Shown: piece by piece, positions 23,265-24,268 of the stretch | Position numbering within the stretch: position 1 is the first letter of the stretch | Layout of the letters: every line of letters starts with the position of its first letter | Origin: DATHGT01 sp035317605 | GTDB lineage: Bacteria > Methylomirabilota > Methylomirabilia > Rokubacteriales > CSP1-6 | Reading direction: 5' to 3' | Assembly: GCA_035317605.1 (NCBI GenBank) | Contig: DATHGT010000287.1 | Location: forward strand, 1 to 24,268 | DNA length: 24,268 bases | The notes under the pieces: model-generated | What the model saw: only the letters and a program-made list of their open reading frames with translations | What the model was told of the DNA's origin: nothing | Database searches by the model: none | Program-made: the position numbers and the translations under genes

Positions 23265-24268
23265 ATGAACGTCGACCGGCCGTGGCACGGCGTCTGGCCG
23301 GCGCACGTCCCGAGGTCGATCGAGTATCCGCGGGTTCCAACCTGGTGGTTGCTCGAGCGAAACCTGCCGCGATTCGCGCAGCGGGTCGCGATCAGGGAGT
23401 TGGACCACGAGACATTGGCCGAGCGGCGGGTGCTCACCTACGAGCAACTGTGGCGCGCGGTGCGCGGGGTGGGGACGGCGTTGGGTGAGCACGATCTGGG
23501 CGCCGGTGTGCGCGTGGGGTTGTGCGTGTCGAACGGGGCGGCGGCGGTCGTCGGGTACTACGCGACGTGGTATGCGGGCGGGGAAGTCGTCCCCGCCAAT
23601 CCGGCGTCGCGGGAGAGCGAGCTTGTCGAGCAGCTCGGGGACGCCGAGGTCACGCTGATCATCGGGGTCGCCGGCAGCGCGGCCGCGCGCGCGGCGGAGA
23701 CGCTGGGCGTTCTGTTCGTCGACGTCGACGCGCTTCGAGCGATGGAAGGAACGCCGCCAGGTGGTCCCGGTGACTACCGGTCCGACGAGGACGTCGCGGT
23801 GATTCTCTACACGGGAGGCACGACCGGCCTACCCAAGGGCGCGATGCTGACGCATCGCAATCTCGTGACCAACACCGTCCAGTTCGCGGACTGGTACACG
23901 TTCGAGCCGGGCGAGGAGATCTCGTTCTGCGCGATCCCGATGTCGCACAGCGGGGGAATGTCGGGAGTCATGAACGTGCCGCTCTCCGCGGGGGCGACGC
24001 TGGTCACGGTGCCGCGCTTCAACGCCGCGGCGGCGGCGCGCGCCGTCGAGCGCTATCGCGTCACACGGCTGTTCGGGGTGCCGACCATGTTCATCGCGCT
24101 GCTCAACGACGAGGCGGGGCGCTCCACCGATTACGCGTCGCTTCGCGCGTGTCGGACCAACGCGGCGTCGTTGCCGCCGTCCGTGAAGCGTGACTTCGAC
24201 GCGCTGGTCGGTCGTGAGGTGCTGGTCGAGGGCTACGGTCTCACGGAGACGAGCCCGCTCACCCACGC
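23265..24268 (+). CDS. AMP-dependent synthetase/ligase (acyl-CoA synthetase type), cut by the window edge
   Basis: The frame starts at ATG 23265, ten bases after the gamma gene, and stays open for 334 residues to the end of the window. It is the N-terminal part of an adenylate-forming enzyme that activates a carboxylic acid as acyl-AMP and usually transfers it to CoA. The P-loop-like A3 motif is YTGGTTGLPKGAMLTHRN (about residues 186-203) and the A5 motif is EGYGLTETSP near the visible end. The A8-A10 motifs lie outside. Acid specificity cannot be told. Being placed directly after the oxidoreductase operon, it might feed the same acyl-CoA pool, but that is inference. Confidence 0.85.
   Translation, partial: MNVDRPWHGVWPAHVPRSIEYPRVPTWWLLERNLPRFAQRVAIRELDHETLAERRVLTYEQLWRAVRGVGTALGEHDLGAGVRVGLCVSNGAAAVVGYYATWYAGGEVVPANPASRESELVEQLGDAEVTLIIGVAGSAAARAAETLGVLFVDVDALRAMEGTPPGGPGDYRSDEDVAVILYTGGTTGLPKGAMLTHRNLVTNTVQFADWYTFEPGEEISFCAIPMSHSGGMSGVMNVPLSAGATLVTVPRFNAAAAARAVERYRVTRLFGVPTMFIALLNDEAGRSTDYASLRACRTNAASLPPSVKRDFDALVGREVLVEGYGLTETSPLTH

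Overview
This is a high-GC, gene-dense stretch of a Gram-negative chromosome, shown by two predicted outer-membrane beta-barrels, an O-antigen ligase-type protein and a sigma-54 activator. Ferredoxin-dependent 2-oxoacid metabolism plus a probable selenocysteine codon would suit an uncultured soil or groundwater lineage such as Rokubacteria/Methylomirabilota. That placement is inference; no rRNA or other phylogenetic marker is present.

Layout: (1) 1-1896, the right-hand part of an IS21-family element (istA cut by the window edge, istB), then about 410 bases without a supported gene. (2) 2307-16000, an envelope/exopolysaccharide region. On the minus strand lie a small secreted lysine/aspartate-rich protein, a 967-residue Wzy/O-antigen ligase-like protein with a TPR tail, and two related SAM methyltransferases. 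On the plus strand lie a membrane protein fused to a spermidine-synthase-like domain and an outer-membrane barrel. A second, related barrel and a sigma-54 activator with a degenerate receiver follow on the minus strand. Between the barrels (about 11200-13120) is an accessory patch: an HNH endonuclease with a small partner, a 53-residue membrane protein, and fragments. (3) 16203-18808, threonine synthase and a cystathionine gamma-synthase/lyase-family enzyme, overlapping by one base. (4) 18823-19471, a MazF-like toxin with a ribbon-helix-helix antitoxin and a candidate promoter. (5) 19528-20262, a membrane-anchored peroxiredoxin-like gene interrupted by an in-frame TGA exactly where the catalytic Cys is expected. 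(6) 20292-23254, a four-gene 2-oxoacid:ferredoxin oxidoreductase operon (delta, alpha, beta, gamma). (7) 23265 to the end, the first part of an acyl-CoA synthetase-type AMP ligase.

The standout is the gene at 19528-20262. The reading frame continues without damage past the TGA, the residues around it read FYRGYW-U-PFC, and a hairpin with an AGGTCT apex lies 17-35 bases downstream. Together these indicate a selenoprotein that routine gene calling would split into two open frames or call a pseudogene. It lies directly upstream of, and on the same strand as, the oxygen-sensitive oxidoreductase operon, which invites the inference that the two are co-expressed.

The envelope genes fit a polysaccharide assembly or export locus in which the sigma-54 activator could be the local regulator. 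No exosortase, glycosyltransferase or polysaccharide-export gene is visible inside the window to confirm this.
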